Assembly (NCBI GenBank): GCA_000302695.1
Contig: AMFN01000002.1
Coordinates: 807,948 to 871,947, forward strand
DNA: 64,000 bases
Direction: 5' to 3'
Source: Enterobacteriaceae bacterium LSJC7
GTDB taxonomy: Bacteria; Pseudomonadota; Gammaproteobacteria; Enterobacterales; Enterobacteriaceae
In this document: in pieces, positions 27,897 to 37,880 of the stretch
How the letters are laid out: each line of letters starts with the position of its first letter
How positions within the stretch are numbered: the first letter of the stretch is position 1
The notes under the pieces: model-generated
Seen by the model: only the letters and a program-made list of their open reading frames with translations
Databases searched by the model: none
What the model was told of the DNA's origin: nothing
Made by a program: the position numbers and the translations under genes

Positions 27897-29528
27897 ATGA
27901 CCAACACGACAAAAATAAACCTGATTGCCGCGGCGCTACTGGCCGCATTTGCCGTACCGGGAGCTGCGAATGCAGCCGAGGTTCCGGCGGGGGTGGAGCT
28001 GGCGCAAAAGCAAACGCTGGTACGTAATAATGGCTCGGAAGTGCAGTCGCTGGACCCACATAAAATTGAGGGTGTGCCAGAGTCCAACATTAGCCGCGAC
28101 TTATTTGAAGGCCTGCTGATTTCCGACCCGGAAGGGCGCCCGGTGGCCGGTGTGGCGCAAAAGTGGGAAAACCAGGATTTTAAAGTCTGGACCTTCCATT
28201 TACGCAAAGACGCCAAATGGTCAAACGGCGAGCCGGTGACGGCGCAGGACTTTGTCTATAGCTGGCAGCGCCTGGTAACGCCGGATACCGCATCACCGTA
28301 CGCGAGCTATCTGGAATATGGCCATATTGCCAATGTCGATGACATCATTGCCGGTAAGAAAAAACCGGCTGAGCTGGGCGTAAAGGCGCTGGACGACCAG
28401 ACCCTCCAGGTGACGCTGAGCGAGCCGGTGCCGTATTTCTATAAGCTCCTGGTGCACTCCTCATTGTCACCCGTGCCGAAAGCGACGATTGAGAAATTTG
28501 GCGAGAAATGGACCCAGCCCGGGAATATCGTCAGTAACGGTGCGTACACCCTGAAATCCTGGGTCGTGAATGAGCGCATGGTGCTGGAACGTAACCCGCA
28601 GTACTGGGATAACGCCAAAACGGTGATTGAGCAGGTAACTTTCCTGCCCATTTCCTCGGAAGTGACCGACGTTAACCGTTACCGCAGCGGTGAAATCGAC
28701 ATGACTTATAACAACTTGCCGATTGAGTTATTTCAGAAGCTGAAAAAAGAGATCCCGAAAGAAGTTCACGTTGACCCTTATTTGTGCACCTATTACTACG
28801 AAATTAACAACCAGAAAGCGCCATTTAATGATGTTCGCGTGCGTACCGCGCTGAAGCTGGGCATGGATCGCGACATCATTGTCAACAAGGTGAAAAACCA
28901 GGGCGACTTGCCTGCGTTTGGCTACACGCCGCCTTACATCGATGGCGCGAAACTGACCAAACCAGAATGGTTTAGCTGGACTCAGGAAAAACGCAATGAA
29001 GAAGCGCGTAAACTATTGCAGGAAGCAGGCTATGGTAAAGACAAGCCGCTGACCTTTAATCTGCTCTATAACACGTCTGACTTACATAAAAAGCTGGCGA
29101 TCGCCGCCTCGTCTATCTGGGCTAAAAACCTCGGCGTAAAAGTGAAGCTTGAGAATCAGGAGTGGAAAACGTTCCTTGATACCCGTCACCAGGGCAATTT
29201 TGATGTTGCACGCGCAGGCTGGTGCGCCGATTACAACGAGCCGACGGCGTTCCTCAATACCATGCTTTCCGACAGCTCTAACAACACCTCGCACTATAAG
29301 AGTCCGGCATTTGATAAACTGCTGGCCCAGGCGTTGCAGGCAACTGATGATGCACAGCGTGCCGGAATTTATAACCAGGCAGAGCAGCAGCTGGATAAAG
29401 ATTCGGTGATCACGCCGCTGTTCTACTACGTTAACGCGCGTCTGGTAAAACCGTGGGTCGGCGGTTACACCGGCAAAGACCCGCTGGATAACACTCATAC
29501 CAAAGATATGTACATTATTAAGCACTGA
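27897..29528 (+). CDS. oppA: Oligopeptide-binding periplasmic protein OppA
   Basis: 543 residues, E. coli length. Signal peptide MTNTTKINLIAAALLAAFAV with AANA cleavage near residue 26. Mature SBP_bac_5 protein with KIEGVPESNISRDLFEGL, the family motif WSNGEPVTAQDFVYSW and YNLPIELFQKL-type lobes. It captures 2-5-residue peptides for OppBCDF. First gene of the operon; an 84-base gap to oppB without a clear terminator. Confidence 0.98.
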   Translation: MTNTTKINLIAAALLAAFAVPGAANAAEVPAGVELAQKQTLVRNNGSEVQSLDPHKIEGVPESNISRDLFEGLLISDPEGRPVAGVAQKWENQDFKVWTFHLRKDAKWSNGEPVTAQDFVYSWQRLVTPDTASPYASYLEYGHIANVDDIIAGKKKPAELGVKALDDQTLQVTLSEPVPYFYKLLVHSSLSPVPKATIEKFGEKWTQPGNIVSNGAYTLKSWVVNERMVLERNPQYWDNAKTVIEQVTFLPISSEVTDVNRYRSGEIDMTYNNLPIELFQKLKKEIPKEVHVDPYLCTYYYEINNQKAPFNDVRVRTALKLGMDRDIIVNKVKNQGDLPAFGYTPPYIDGAKLTKPEWFSWTQEKRNEEARKLLQEAGYGKDKPLTFNLLYNTSDLHKKLAIAASSIWAKNLGVKVKLENQEWKTFLDTRHQGNFDVARAGWCADYNEPTAFLNTMLSDSSNNTSHYKSPAFDKLLAQALQATDDAQRAGIYNQAEQQLDKDSVITPLFYYVNARLVKPWVGGYTGKDPLDNTHTKDMYIIKH

Positions 29529-29612
29529 TGGCAATTGGCGGGGCGGGCAGTAGCTTGCCCCGCTGTGTCTTTATTTACAGCACGCTCAAGGCACAGGCCA
29601 CAAGGTGGGACA

Positions 29613-30533
29613 ATGTTAAAATTTATTCTTCGTCGCTGTCTGGAAGCGATACCGACACTCTTTATTCTCATCACCATCTCTTTTTTTATGATGCGACTTG
29701 CGCCAGGCAGCCCGTTTACCGGTGAGCGCAACCTGCCGCCGGAAGTGATGGCCAATATCGAAGCCAAATATCATCTAAACGATCCCATCCTGACGCAGTA
29801 CGTTAATTACCTGAAGCAACTGGCGCACGGCGATTTTGGCCCGTCGTTTAAATATAAAGATTATTCGGTAAACGACCTGGTCGCGTCCTCTTTCCCGGTC
29901 TCGGCAAAGCTCGGCGCGGCGGCATTCCTGATGGCGGTGTTCTTTGGCGTGAGCGCAGGCGTAATAGCCGCGCTTAAGCAGAATACTAAATGGGATTACA
30001 CGGTGATGGGGTTTGCGATGACCGGGGTGGTGATACCCGGTTTTGTGGTCGCACCGCTGCTGGTGCTGATTTTTTCCATCACACTCAAATGGTTGCCCGG
30101 CGGCGGCTGGAACGGCGGGGCGCTGAAGTTCATGATTTTGCCAATGGTGGCGCTGTCGCTTGCGTATATTGCCAGCATTGCGCGTATTACGCGTGGCTCT
30201 ATGATTGAAGTGTTGCACTCTAACTTCATCCGTACCGCGCGTGCCAAAGGGCTGCCGATGCGGCGCATCGTTTTACGCCACGCACTGCGCCCGGCGCTGC
30301 TGCCGGTGCTGTCTTACATGGGACCGGCGTTTGTCGGCATCATCACAGGCTCGATGGTGATTGAAACTATCTTCGGCCTGCCGGGTATTGGTCAGCTGTT
30401 CGTTAACGGCGCGCTTAACCGCGACTACTCGCTGGTGTTGAGCCTGACGATTCTGGTCGGTGCGCTGACGATTTTGTTTAACGCCGTGGTTGATGTGCTG
30501 TACGCCGTCATTGACCCGAAAATTCGCTACTGA
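29613..30533 (+). CDS. oppB: Oligopeptide ABC transporter permease OppB
   Basis: 306 residues. Six membrane segments, N-terminal MLKFILRRCLEAIPTLF, and the permease EAA loop RTARAKGLPMRRIVLRHALR that docks on OppD/F. The ATG at 29613 matches the family start; 26 upstream codons in frame do not. GGTGGGA provides the ribosome site. Confidence 0.98.
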   Translation: MLKFILRRCLEAIPTLFILITISFFMMRLAPGSPFTGERNLPPEVMANIEAKYHLNDPILTQYVNYLKQLAHGDFGPSFKYKDYSVNDLVASSFPVSAKLGAAAFLMAVFFGVSAGVIAALKQNTKWDYTVMGFAMTGVVIPGFVVAPLLVLIFSITLKWLPGGGWNGGALKFMILPMVALSLAYIASIARITRGSMIEVLHSNFIRTARAKGLPMRRIVLRHALRPALLPVLSYMGPAFVGIITGSMVIETIFGLPGIGQLFVNGALNRDYSLVLSLTILVGALTILFNAVVDVLYAVIDPKIRY

Positions 30534-30548
30534 CGCGGGAGCTGACAG

Positions 30549-31457
30549 ATGATGTTTAGTAAAAAAAGCAGCGTCGCGCTGGAGAATTTTGGTGAGCAGC
30601 TGGAAGTGGAAGGACGCAGCCTGTGGCAGGATGCGCGTCGGCGTTTCATGCACAACCGCGCGGCGCTGGCGAGCCTGATAGTGCTGACGCTGATTGCACT
30701 GTTTGTCATTCTGGCACCGCTGTTGTCGCCGTTTGCTTACGACGACACCGACTGGGCAATGATGTCGGCAGCACCGGATATGGCATCCGGCCACTATTTT
30801 GGTACTGACTCTTCCGGGCGTGATTTGCTGGTACGCGTGGCAATTGGCGGGCGTATTTCGCTGATGGTCGGCGTGGCTGCCGCGCTGGTCGCGGTGGTGG
30901 TGGGGACACTGTACGGCTCGTTGTCGGGCTATCTCGGTGGCCGCGTGGATTCGGTCATGATGCGCCTGCTGGAAATCCTCAACTCTTTTCCATTCATGTT
31001 CTTCGTCATTCTGCTGGTGACCTTTTTCGGCCAGAACATTTTCCTGATTTTTGTTGCTATCGGCATGGTGTCCTGGCTCGATATGGCGCGTATTGTGCGC
31101 GGCCAGACCTTAAGCCTGCGTCGCAAAGAGTTTATAGAAGCCGCCCAGGTCGGCGGGGTGTCAACTGCCAGCATCGTACTGCGCCACATCGTACCCAATG
31201 TGCTTGGCGTGGTGGTGGTTTACGCGTCTTTGCTGGTACCGGGGATGATTTTGTTTGAATCATTCCTCAGTTTTCTTGGCCTTGGCACCCAGGAGCCACT
31301 GAGCAGTTGGGGGGCGTTGCTAAGCGATGGCGCAAACTCAATGGAAGTTTCGCCGTGGCTGCTGCTGTTTCCGGCCGGGTTTCTGGTGGTGACGCTGTTT
31401 TGTTTTAACTTCATTGGCGACGGTCTGCGCGACGCCCTTGACCCGAAAGACCGCTGA
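30549..31457 (+). CDS. oppC: Oligopeptide ABC transporter permease OppC
   Basis: 302 residues. N-terminal cytoplasmic helix LENFGEQLEVEGRSLWQDA, about six membrane segments, and the EAA loop EFIEAAQVGGVSTASIVLRHI. It pairs with OppB as the membrane channel. Fifteen bases after oppB. Confidence 0.98.
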   Translation: MMFSKKSSVALENFGEQLEVEGRSLWQDARRRFMHNRAALASLIVLTLIALFVILAPLLSPFAYDDTDWAMMSAAPDMASGHYFGTDSSGRDLLVRVAIGGRISLMVGVAAALVAVVVGTLYGSLSGYLGGRVDSVMMRLLEILNSFPFMFFVILLVTFFGQNIFLIFVAIGMVSWLDMARIVRGQTLSLRRKEFIEAAQVGGVSTASIVLRHIVPNVLGVVVVYASLLVPGMILFESFLSFLGLGTQEPLSSWGALLSDGANSMEVSPWLLLFPAGFLVVTLFCFNFIGDGLRDALDPKDR

Positions 31458-31468
31458 GGAGTAAGCCT

Positions 31469-32449
31469 GTGAGCATGACACAAAACAGTCTGCTGGAGGT
31501 CCGTGACCTGCGAGTGACGTTCAGCACGCCGGACGGCGACGTGACGGCGGTGAACGATTTGAACTTTACGCTTGAGGCCGGGCAGACGCTGGGTATTGTC
31601 GGGGAGTCCGGCTCAGGAAAATCTCAAACCGCGTTCGCGCTGATGGGGCTGCTGGCGGCAAACGGCCGTACCGGTGGCTCGGCACATTTTAACGGCAAGT
31701 CCATTCTCAACCTGCCCGAAGCGCAGATGAACCGCCTGCGCGCCGAGCAGATTTCGATGATTTTTCAGGACCCAATGACCTCGCTTAATCCCTATATGCG
31801 CGTGGGTGAGCAGTTGATGGAAGTGCTCATTTTGCATAAAAAGATGAGCAAAGCGCAGGCGTTTGAAGAGTCGGTGCGCATGCTGGATGCGGTGAAAATG
31901 TCTGAAGCACGCAAGCGTATGCGCATGTTTCCGCACGAATTTTCTGGCGGTATGCGTCAGCGAGTCATGATTGCAATGGCGCTGCTGTGTCGCCCGAAGC
32001 TGCTGATTGCCGATGAGCCGACTACAGCGCTTGATGTCACCGTACAGGCGCAAATCATGACGCTGCTAAACGAGCTTAAGCGTGAGTTCAACACCGCTAT
32101 TATTATGATCACCCATGACCTTGGTGTGGTGGCGGGGATTTGTGACAAAGTGCTGGTGATGTACGCCGGACGCACCATGGAATACGGTAGCGCGCGCGAG
32201 GTGTTTTACCAGCCGACGCACCCTTATTCCATTGGTCTGCTGAATGCGGTGCCGCGTCTTGATAGCGAAGAGGAGGCGCTGCTGACCATTGCGGGTAATC
32301 CACCTAATCTGCTGCGCTTACCGGCTGGTTGCCCCTTCCGGCCACGTTGTCCACATGCGATGGAGCAGTGCAATACCATGCCAGCGCTGGAGCATTTTGA
32401 CGGTGGGCGTTTACGTGCCTGCTTTGCACCGAGGGAGGCACTGGTATGA
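31469..32449 (+). CDS. oppD: Oligopeptide ABC transporter ATPase OppD
   Basis: 326 residues from a GTG with AGGAG 7 bases upstream; an in-frame ATG two codons later is spaced too far. Walker A GESGSGKSQ, signature EFSGGMRQR, Walker B LLIADEP. The C-terminal oligopeptide-transporter tail has the CPFRPRCPHAMEQC cysteines of a likely Fe-S site. About 11 residues shorter at the N-terminus than the E. coli protein. The stop overlaps the oppF start by 4 bases. Confidence 0.97.
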   Translation: MSMTQNSLLEVRDLRVTFSTPDGDVTAVNDLNFTLEAGQTLGIVGESGSGKSQTAFALMGLLAANGRTGGSAHFNGKSILNLPEAQMNRLRAEQISMIFQDPMTSLNPYMRVGEQLMEVLILHKKMSKAQAFEESVRMLDAVKMSEARKRMRMFPHEFSGGMRQRVMIAMALLCRPKLLIADEPTTALDVTVQAQIMTLLNELKREFNTAIIMITHDLGVVAGICDKVLVMYAGRTMEYGSAREVFYQPTHPYSIGLLNAVPRLDSEEEALLTIAGNPPNLLRLPAGCPFRPRCPHAMEQCNTMPALEHFDGGRLRACFAPREALV

Positions 32450-33447
32450 GTAGCATCGCTGAGAAAAAAGTGCTGTTGGAAGTTCAGGATCTGAAGGTGC
32501 ACTTTGACATTAAAGACGGCAGGCAGTGGTTCTGGCAGTCGCCAAAAACCCTCAAAGCGGTAGATGGCGTTTCGCTGCGTTTGTATGAGGGCGAAACGCT
32601 GGGGGTAGTTGGTGAGTCAGGCTGTGGCAAGTCGACCTTCGCGCGCGCGATTATTGGACTGGTGAAGGCAAGCCACGGGCGAGTGGCGTGGCTCGGGCGT
32701 GATTTACTGGGTATGAATGCTGAACAGTGGCGCAACATACGCAGCGATATTCAGATGATCTTCCAGGACCCGCTGGCATCGCTCAACCCACGTATGACTA
32801 TTGGTGAAATCATTGCGGAGCCGCTGCGCACTTATCACCCGAAAATGCCGCGTCAGCAGGTAAAAGACAAAGTGAAAGCAATGATGATGCGCGTCGGGCT
32901 GTTGCCGAACCTCATCAACCGCTACCCGCATGAGTTCTCTGGTGGTCAGTGTCAGCGCATTGGAATTGCGCGGGCGTTGATTCTGGAGCCGAAGCTTATT
33001 ATCTGCGATGAGCCGGTATCGGCGTTGGATGTCTCTATTCAGGCGCAGGTGGTGAATTTGCTACAAACATTGCAGCGTGAAATGGGCCTGTCGCTGATTT
33101 TTATCGCTCATGACCTGGCGGTGGTAAAGCACATCTCAGACCGCGTGCTGGTAATGTACCTGGGCCACGCGGTGGAGTTGGGCACCTACGACGAGGTGTA
33201 CAGCCATCCGCTACACCCGTACACCCGGGCGCTGATGTCGGCTGTACCCGTACCTGACCCGGATAAAGAGCGTAATAAGACGATTCAGCTACTGGAAGGC
33301 GAGTTGCCATCCCCAATTAACCCGCCATCCGGCTGCGTGTTCCGTACCCGCTGCCCGATAGCCGGGCCGGAGTGCGCCGTTACGCGTCCGTTGCTGGAAG
33401 GAAGCTTCCGTCATGCCGTATCGTGCCTGAAAGTGGACCCGCTGTAG
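32446..33447 (+). CDS. oppF: Oligopeptide ABC transporter ATPase OppF
   Basis: 333 residues. Walker A GESGCGKS, signature EFSGGQCQR, Walker B LIICDEP, and a cysteine-bearing tail (GCVFRTRCPIAGPEC). Second ATPase of the importer, energising peptide uptake with OppD. Translationally coupled to oppD and followed by a bidirectional terminator shared with yciU. Confidence 0.98.
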   Translation: MSSIAEKKVLLEVQDLKVHFDIKDGRQWFWQSPKTLKAVDGVSLRLYEGETLGVVGESGCGKSTFARAIIGLVKASHGRVAWLGRDLLGMNAEQWRNIRSDIQMIFQDPLASLNPRMTIGEIIAEPLRTYHPKMPRQQVKDKVKAMMMRVGLLPNLINRYPHEFSGGQCQRIGIARALILEPKLIICDEPVSALDVSIQAQVVNLLQTLQREMGLSLIFIAHDLAVVKHISDRVLVMYLGHAVELGTYDEVYSHPLHPYTRALMSAVPVPDPDKERNKTIQLLEGELPSPINPPSGCVFRTRCPIAGPECAVTRPLLEGSFRHAVSCLKVDPL

Positions 33448-33489
33448 GAGGTGGGGGTAGTAACAGATTCACGTTCGCAGTACGCATAA

Positions 33490-33516
33490 AAAAGGCCAGC
33501 GTTATGCTGGCCTTTT
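33490..33516. terminator. Bidirectional terminator between opp operon and yciU
   Basis: AAAAGGCCAGC-gttat-GCTGGCCTTTT, an 11-bp perfect stem with A and T flanks, between convergent genes. Confidence 0.92.
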
Positions 33517-33532
33517 CGTTACTAAGCTACTC

Positions 33533-33862
33533 TTATTCGCGCCACAGAATATGGCAAACCTTGTGGCTCTTCTCGCGGCACAGCAGCACGCGGGCAAATA
33601 TGTCGTTAATTTCGCCGCCGTCTTCGTCTGCCAGCCCAATCACGACTTCAGAAAAGAAATCCGGGTTCAGATCGAAATCAACGTGCTCCGCCCAGTCTTC
33701 AGAAGGATCGAACAATTCCGCGCCGCCGCGCTCTTCAAACTGCAGGTTAAACAGAATGATATCGGCTGGCTCCAGGTTATCGGGGGCCAGTTCGAGGAAA
33801 ATATCGTAAGCCTGCTCCAGAGTGTCGTCTTCGCTCAGGCGGTTATTCAGATCCATATCCAT
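33533..33862 (-). CDS. yciU: YciU, DUF440 acidic dsDNA-mimic family protein
   Basis: 109 residues, very acidic, almost identical in layout to E. coli YciU ([44 protein letters not shown]). Members are proposed to mimic DNA charge and bind DNA-binding proteins such as HU. The start is the second of two adjacent ATGs, giving the family length. Follows clsA closely on the same strand. Confidence 0.94.
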   Translation of the reverse strand: MDMDLNNRLSEDDTLEQAYDIFLELAPDNLEPADIILFNLQFEERGGAELFDPSEDWAEHVDFDLNPDFFSEVVIGLADEDGGEINDIFARVLLCREKSHKVCHILWRE

Positions 33863-33899
33863 CATGATTACCAGTTTATTATCAGCTGTTGGGCACGTT

Positions 33900-35360
33900 T
33901 TACAGTAATGGGCTGAAGAAGTAAAACAGTCGCTCGACAATGCGCTGCCAGAGCGGGCGCTTGAGCCACTGCTTCTCGTCAACCAGCCTTGAGTGAGAAA
34001 TATAATCGTCCTGGACGGCGGCCAGATCGCTGCCAAAACCGTCATCGTCAATCACCAGCGTGATTTCAAAATTAAGCCACAGGCTGCGCATATCGAGATT
34101 TACGGTGCCGACCAGACTCAGCTGACCGTCGACTAACACGCTTTTAGTGTGCAGCAAACCGCCTTCAAACTGATAAATTTTAACCCCTGCTGCCAGCAGT
34201 TCGCTAAAGAAGGCGCGGCTTGCCCAGCCTACCAGCAGCGAATCATTCTTGTAAGGGACAATAATGCTGACATCCACACCGCGCTGAGCGGCAGTGCAGA
34301 TGGCGTGCAGCAGATCGTCACTGGGCACAAAGTAGGGCGTGGTCATCACCAGATGTTTCTGTGCCGCGTAAACCGAGGTTAAGAGCGCCTGGTGAATCAA
34401 ATCTTCAGGGAAACCGGGGCCAGAGGCGATAGTCTGAATGGTATGGCCGCTGGCTTGTTCAAACGGCATGACATTGGCATCCGGCGGCGGCGGTAAAATG
34501 CGCTTGCCGGTCTCGATTTCCCAGTCGCAGGAGTAAATCACACCCATTGAGGTTGCGACCGGGCCTTCCATACGCGCCATCAAATCGACCCACTGGCCAA
34601 CGCCAGCATCCTGCTTAAAATAGCGAGGGTCAACCAGGTTCATGCTGCCGGTGTAGGCGATGTAGTTGTCGATAAGCACCATTTTGCGGTGCTGGCGTAA
34701 GTCCATACGGCGCAGGAAAACGCGCAACAGGCTGACCTGAAGCGCTTCAACGACTTCAACGCCCGCGTTACGCATCATGCTGGCCCAGGGGCTGCGAAAG
34801 AAGTCTACGCTACCTGCGGAATCCAGCATCAGGCGGCAGTGTACGCCGCGTCGCGCTGCCGCCATCAGCGACTCTGCTACCTGGTCTGCCATGCCGCCTG
34901 GCTGCCAGATATAAAACACCATCTCAATATTGTGGTGGGCGAGTTGGATGTCGCGAATTAACGCCTGCATCACATCATCCGACGTGGTCAGCAGCTGTAG
35001 TTGATTGCCTTTAACCTCGCCGATACCCTGGCGACGTTCACACAACTCAAACAGCGAGCGTGCGACATCGCTGCTTTCGGTTGCAAAAATATGCTTGCTG
35101 GCTTTCAGGTCGCTAAGCCACTTTGCGGTGGAAGGCCACATTGCACGGGCGCGCTCGGCGCGGCGTTTGCCCAGGTTGAGTTCCCCGAGTGACAGGTAGG
35201 CGATAATCCCGACCAGCGGCAGAATGTAGATTATCAACAGCCAGGCCATCGCAGAAGGAACCGCGCGGCGCTTCATCAGAATGCGCAGGGTTACGCCTGC
35301 TATCAGTAACCAGTACCCTAAAATGAGCAGCCAACTTACCACCGTATAGAAGGTTGTCAT
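33900..35360 (-). CDS. clsA: Cardiolipin synthase ClsA
   Basis: 486 residues, E. coli length. Two N-terminal membrane helices (about 8-28, 35-57), then two phospholipase D HKD motifs: HRKMVLID from His224, and [20 protein letters not shown] near 404. Condenses two phosphatidylglycerols to cardiolipin and glycerol at the inner membrane. Confidence 0.98.
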   Translation of the reverse strand: MTTFYTVVSWLLILGYWLLIAGVTLRILMKRRAVPSAMAWLLIIYILPLVGIIAYLSLGELNLGKRRAERARAMWPSTAKWLSDLKASKHIFATESSDVARSLFELCERRQGIGEVKGNQLQLLTTSDDVMQALIRDIQLAHHNIEMVFYIWQPGGMADQVAESLMAAARRGVHCRLMLDSAGSVDFFRSPWASMMRNAGVEVVEALQVSLLRVFLRRMDLRQHRKMVLIDNYIAYTGSMNLVDPRYFKQDAGVGQWVDLMARMEGPVATSMGVIYSCDWEIETGKRILPPPPDANVMPFEQASGHTIQTIASGPGFPEDLIHQALLTSVYAAQKHLVMTTPYFVPSDDLLHAICTAAQRGVDVSIIVPYKNDSLLVGWASRAFFSELLAAGVKIYQFEGGLLHTKSVLVDGQLSLVGTVNLDMRSLWLNFEITLVIDDDGFGSDLAAVQDDYISHSRLVDEKQWLKRPLWQRIVERLFYFFSPLL

Positions 35361-35639
35361 GTTCCGTAAAATCCTTTCATAAGCGCGCCGCTCAGAGTGA
35401 GTAGGCGCGTAGAACTCAGGCGTCAGTCTGCACTGCCAACATGTATCCCAGATTGGTCGGTTCAGTCAAAGGGCAGCGACGCTGTTTTACTGAAACCTGA
35501 ATGCCTTAGCGATGAAAAAGGGGAGTGTTAAGAGTGTACGCGCAACGGTGCGCCCGGCAAGTGAAAACAGGAAGAAACGGCTGGTTTAGGGCCAGGATGG
35601 GTTTATAATGGGACATCGTTTTTTGAAAGAGTGGTAAAA

Positions 35640-35813
35640 ATGAGGCGTAGTCGAACGGAAGTCGGGCGCTGGCGTATGGTGCGTCAGGCTCAACGGCGTA
35701 AGTCGCGCTGGCTGGAAGCTCAGTCTCGGCGCAACATACGCATTCATGCCATCAGAAAGTGCCTTGTGAACAGGCAGCGTCTGTCGCTGATGTTTTCCAT
35801 TCACTATCTTTGA
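35640..35813 (+). CDS. yciY: YciY, small basic protein
   Basis: 57 residues and strongly basic (RRSRTEVGRWRMVRQAQRRK), the same size and pattern as E. coli YciY; function unknown. The ATG at 35640 matches; three codons upstream remain open. Followed by a 10-bp stem-loop (35823-35848) without a T run. In E. coli the ion-channel gene kch comes next; it is absent here. Confidence 0.88.
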   Translation: MRRSRTEVGRWRMVRQAQRRKSRWLEAQSRRNIRIHAIRKCLVNRQRLSLMFSIHYL

Positions 35814-35944
35814 ATGCATAAATCAGAGCACCGTTATTGGTGCTCTGAGTGTGTACCTGTCCGCTTTTCCTCCCCCGTACCTTTCACGTTCCGTTTCAGC
35901 TCATTGTGTTGCTGAATCCACTACGGACCACTGGGGCAAGAAAC

Positions 35945-36241
35945 TCAGAACGTTCTGCGATAGGGCTTTACCGAGACGCTGGCGTAGACACCCGCCGCGA
36001 TATACGGGTCGTCATTTGCCCAGGCCTGGGCGGCTTCAAGTGAGTCGAACTCGGCAATCACCGTTGAGCCGGTATAACCCGCAGGGCCGGGATCGTTGCT
36101 GTCCACGGCGGGCATGGGGCCTGCGGTGATCAGACGCCCTTCGTCATGCAACAGCTCAAGGCGAGCCAGATGCGCCGGGCGAGCCGCCAGACGTTTTTCC
36201 AGCGAATCGGCGGTATCTTCAGCGTAAATCACATACAGCAC
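35945..36241 (-). CDS. yciI: YciI family protein
   Basis: 98 residues, matching E. coli YciI ([41 protein letters not shown]). Small ferredoxin-like-fold protein with conserved His and Asp; enzymatic role not settled. Start: the GTG at 36241 has AAAGGAG 8 bases away and gives the family length, better than the ATGs 7-8 codons upstream. Confidence 0.92.
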   Translation of the reverse strand: MLYVIYAEDTADSLEKRLAARPAHLARLELLHDEGRLITAGPMPAVDSNDPGPAGYTGSTVIAEFDSLEAAQAWANDDPYIAAGVYASVSVKPYRRTF

Positions 36242-36397
36242 GGGGATGGCTCCTTTGGTCATCATTTTCCCGGGTACGTTAAGTGAAAGTTATGTGACAC
36301 GCAATGGAAAGATAAGCGTCTTGCCAAAGGCGTAACATTTGTAGGGGAAATGACGGGGATTCCACCGTAAAGTTCAGACATTTCACTGGGCGTTATT

Positions 36398-36427
36398 GAA
36401 TATGATTGCTATTTGCATTTAAAATTG
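36398..36427 (+). promoter_or_regulatory. Candidate Fur box at the tonB promoter
   Basis: The AT-rich block around TGATTGCTATTTGCATTTA strongly resembles the E. coli tonB Fur site (TTTGCTATTTGCATTTAC). It lies 28-57 bases before the tonB ATG. Iron-dependent repression is inferred. Confidence 0.7.
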
Positions 36428-36454
36428 TGCCCTCGCAAAGATACCGGGACGATT

Positions 36455-37198
36455 ATGACCGTAATGACCCTTGAACCTCCTCGCCATTTTCCATGGCCCG
36501 CGCTGCTGTCCGTGGGGTTGCATGGTGCCGTTGTGGCGGGGCTGCTGTATGCTTCGGTAAACCAGACGGTACAAATGCCCGCACCCTCGCCTCAGGCTAT
36601 CAGCGTGACGATGGTCGCGCCTGAAGCGCTGGAGCCGCCGCAGGCCGCACCTGCACCGCAACCAGTGGTTGAGCCAGAACCTGAGCCAGAGCCAGAGCCA
36701 GAACCGGTTCCAGAGCCACCAAAAGAAGCGCCGGTCGTTATCCATAAGCCCAAACCGAAGCCAAAACCTAAACCAAAACCGGTCAAAAAGGTCGAACAAC
36801 CTAAGCAGGACGTTAAACGCGATGAGCCGCGGCCAGCATCACCGTTTGATAACAATACCGCAGCGAGCACCACGGCAAGCGCACCGCGCACCACGCCAGG
36901 TACTGCCACACCACGTGCAGCCGCACCCAGCGGTCCGCGGGCGCTAAGCCGCAACCAGCCGCAGTACCCAAGCCGCGCGTATGCACTGCGTATGGAAGGG
37001 CAGGTACGGGTGAAGTTTGATGTGGCAAGCGACGGCAGCGTAGAGAACGTTTCGGTTTTGTCGGCCAAACCTGCCAACATGTTTGACCGCGAAGTAAAGC
37101 AGGCAATGCGCAAATGGCGCTATGAAGCGGGCAAGCCAGGCAAAGGGCTGGTGGTGAATATCGTTTTTCGCATCAACGGTGGCGCGACGGTAGACTAA
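36455..37198 (+). CDS. tonB: Energy transducer TonB
   Basis: 247 residues. N-terminal signal anchor (PWPALLSVGLHGAVVAGLLYA, with the conserved Ser-His face that meets ExbB/ExbD). Then a Pro-rich spacer with Glu-Pro then Lys-Pro repeats (about residues 70-110) that spans the periplasm, and the C-terminal domain binding TonB boxes (LSRNQPQYPSRAYALRMEGQVRV, MRKWRYEAG). Drives siderophore and B12 import. The ATG at 36455 has GGGA 5 bases upstream; the ATG three codons later is too far from it. Confidence 0.96.
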   Translation: MTVMTLEPPRHFPWPALLSVGLHGAVVAGLLYASVNQTVQMPAPSPQAISVTMVAPEALEPPQAAPAPQPVVEPEPEPEPEPEPVPEPPKEAPVVIHKPKPKPKPKPKPVKKVEQPKQDVKRDEPRPASPFDNNTAASTTASAPRTTPGTATPRAAAPSGPRALSRNQPQYPSRAYALRMEGQVRVKFDVASDGSVENVSVLSAKPANMFDREVKQAMRKWRYEAGKPGKGLVVNIVFRINGGATVD

Positions 37199-37216
37199 GC
37201 CGCGCCGCTGTATCAG

Positions 37217-37240
37217 GCCCGCCTGCGTGCGGGCTTTTTT
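37217..37240 (+). terminator. tonB terminator
   Basis: GCCCGC/GCGGGC stem followed by six T. Confidence 0.88.
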
Positions 37241-37354
37241 ATGGCCGGATAAAAATCGCGATGCGCCCGCTACTCTGCCTGCCGCTGTCGGGCTTCAGGT
37301 GAACGGAGCGCTCATAAAACCTTAAGCGGCATTACCTGCGGGTAGCTTTAGTGC

Positions 37355-37753
37355 TTATTCGGCTGGCGCAATGGCTCGTGGACGCCCGTCGTTATCGACT
37401 GCAACGTAAATAAAAATCGCCTCAGTCGCTTTATAACGCTGACCAACCGGTTCGGTGGATACCTTCTTCACCCACACTTCCACATTGATGGTAATGGAGC
37501 TGTTACCGCGCTTGACGCAGCGGGCATAGCAACACACCACATCACCTACGGCTACCGGCTTGAGAAACGTCATGCCGTCAACGCGTACGGTCACCACGCG
37601 CCCCAGCGCTATCTCTTTGGCAAGAATGGCGCCGCCCATGTCCATTTGTGACATCAGCCAGCCGCCAAAAATATCCCCGTTAGCGTTGGTGTCAGCAGGC
37701 ATGGCCAGCGTGCGCAGCACCAGCTCTCCCTGCGGAGTTTCTTTTGTGGTCAT
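37355..37753 (-). CDS. yciA: Acyl-CoA thioesterase YciA
   Basis: 132 residues, hot-dog fold. The active-site Asn/Asp pair is in NANGDIFGGWLMSQMDMGGA (about residues 23-42), with RVDGMTFLKPVAVGDVV. Hydrolyses a broad range of acyl-CoAs. Downstream of yciB on the same strand but behind a terminator. Confidence 0.96.
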   Translation of the reverse strand: MTTKETPQGELVLRTLAMPADTNANGDIFGGWLMSQMDMGGAILAKEIALGRVVTVRVDGMTFLKPVAVGDVVCCYARCVKRGNSSITINVEVWVKKVSTEPVGQRYKATEAIFIYVAVDNDGRPRAIAPAE

Positions 37754-37843
37754 TATTCGTATTCCTGAAAAGCAGTGTGTTTATGCGTGTGTCAGCGCGG
37801 AGTATACACGAAGTTGTGAAGGAGTCGGCAGGCAGGAAAGGGG

Positions 37844-37868
37844 AAAAAAACGCCGGCAATACCGGCGT
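37844..37868 (-). terminator. yciB terminator
   Basis: On the minus strand ACGCCGG-tattg-CCGGCGT followed by a T run of six or seven, 13 bases past the yciB stop. Confidence 0.88.
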
Positions 37869-37880
37869 GTTAAAAGCGCG

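Noticed and set aside
27706-27900. 64-codon frame directly upstream of oppA
   Set aside because: No Shine-Dalgarno and no protein-like composition; it overlaps the oppA start.
35586-35819. Minus-strand frame opposite yciY
   Set aside because: Mirror of the Arg-rich yciY codons; the plus strand matches a known family.
35823-35848. Stem-loop after yciY as a terminator
   Set aside because: A 10-bp stem but no T run; kept only as a note in the yciY entry.
36660-36790. Short tandem DNA repeats in tonB, considered as a CRISPR or satellite
   Set aside because: They encode the Glu-Pro and Lys-Pro spacer of TonB; no spacers or uniform repeat.
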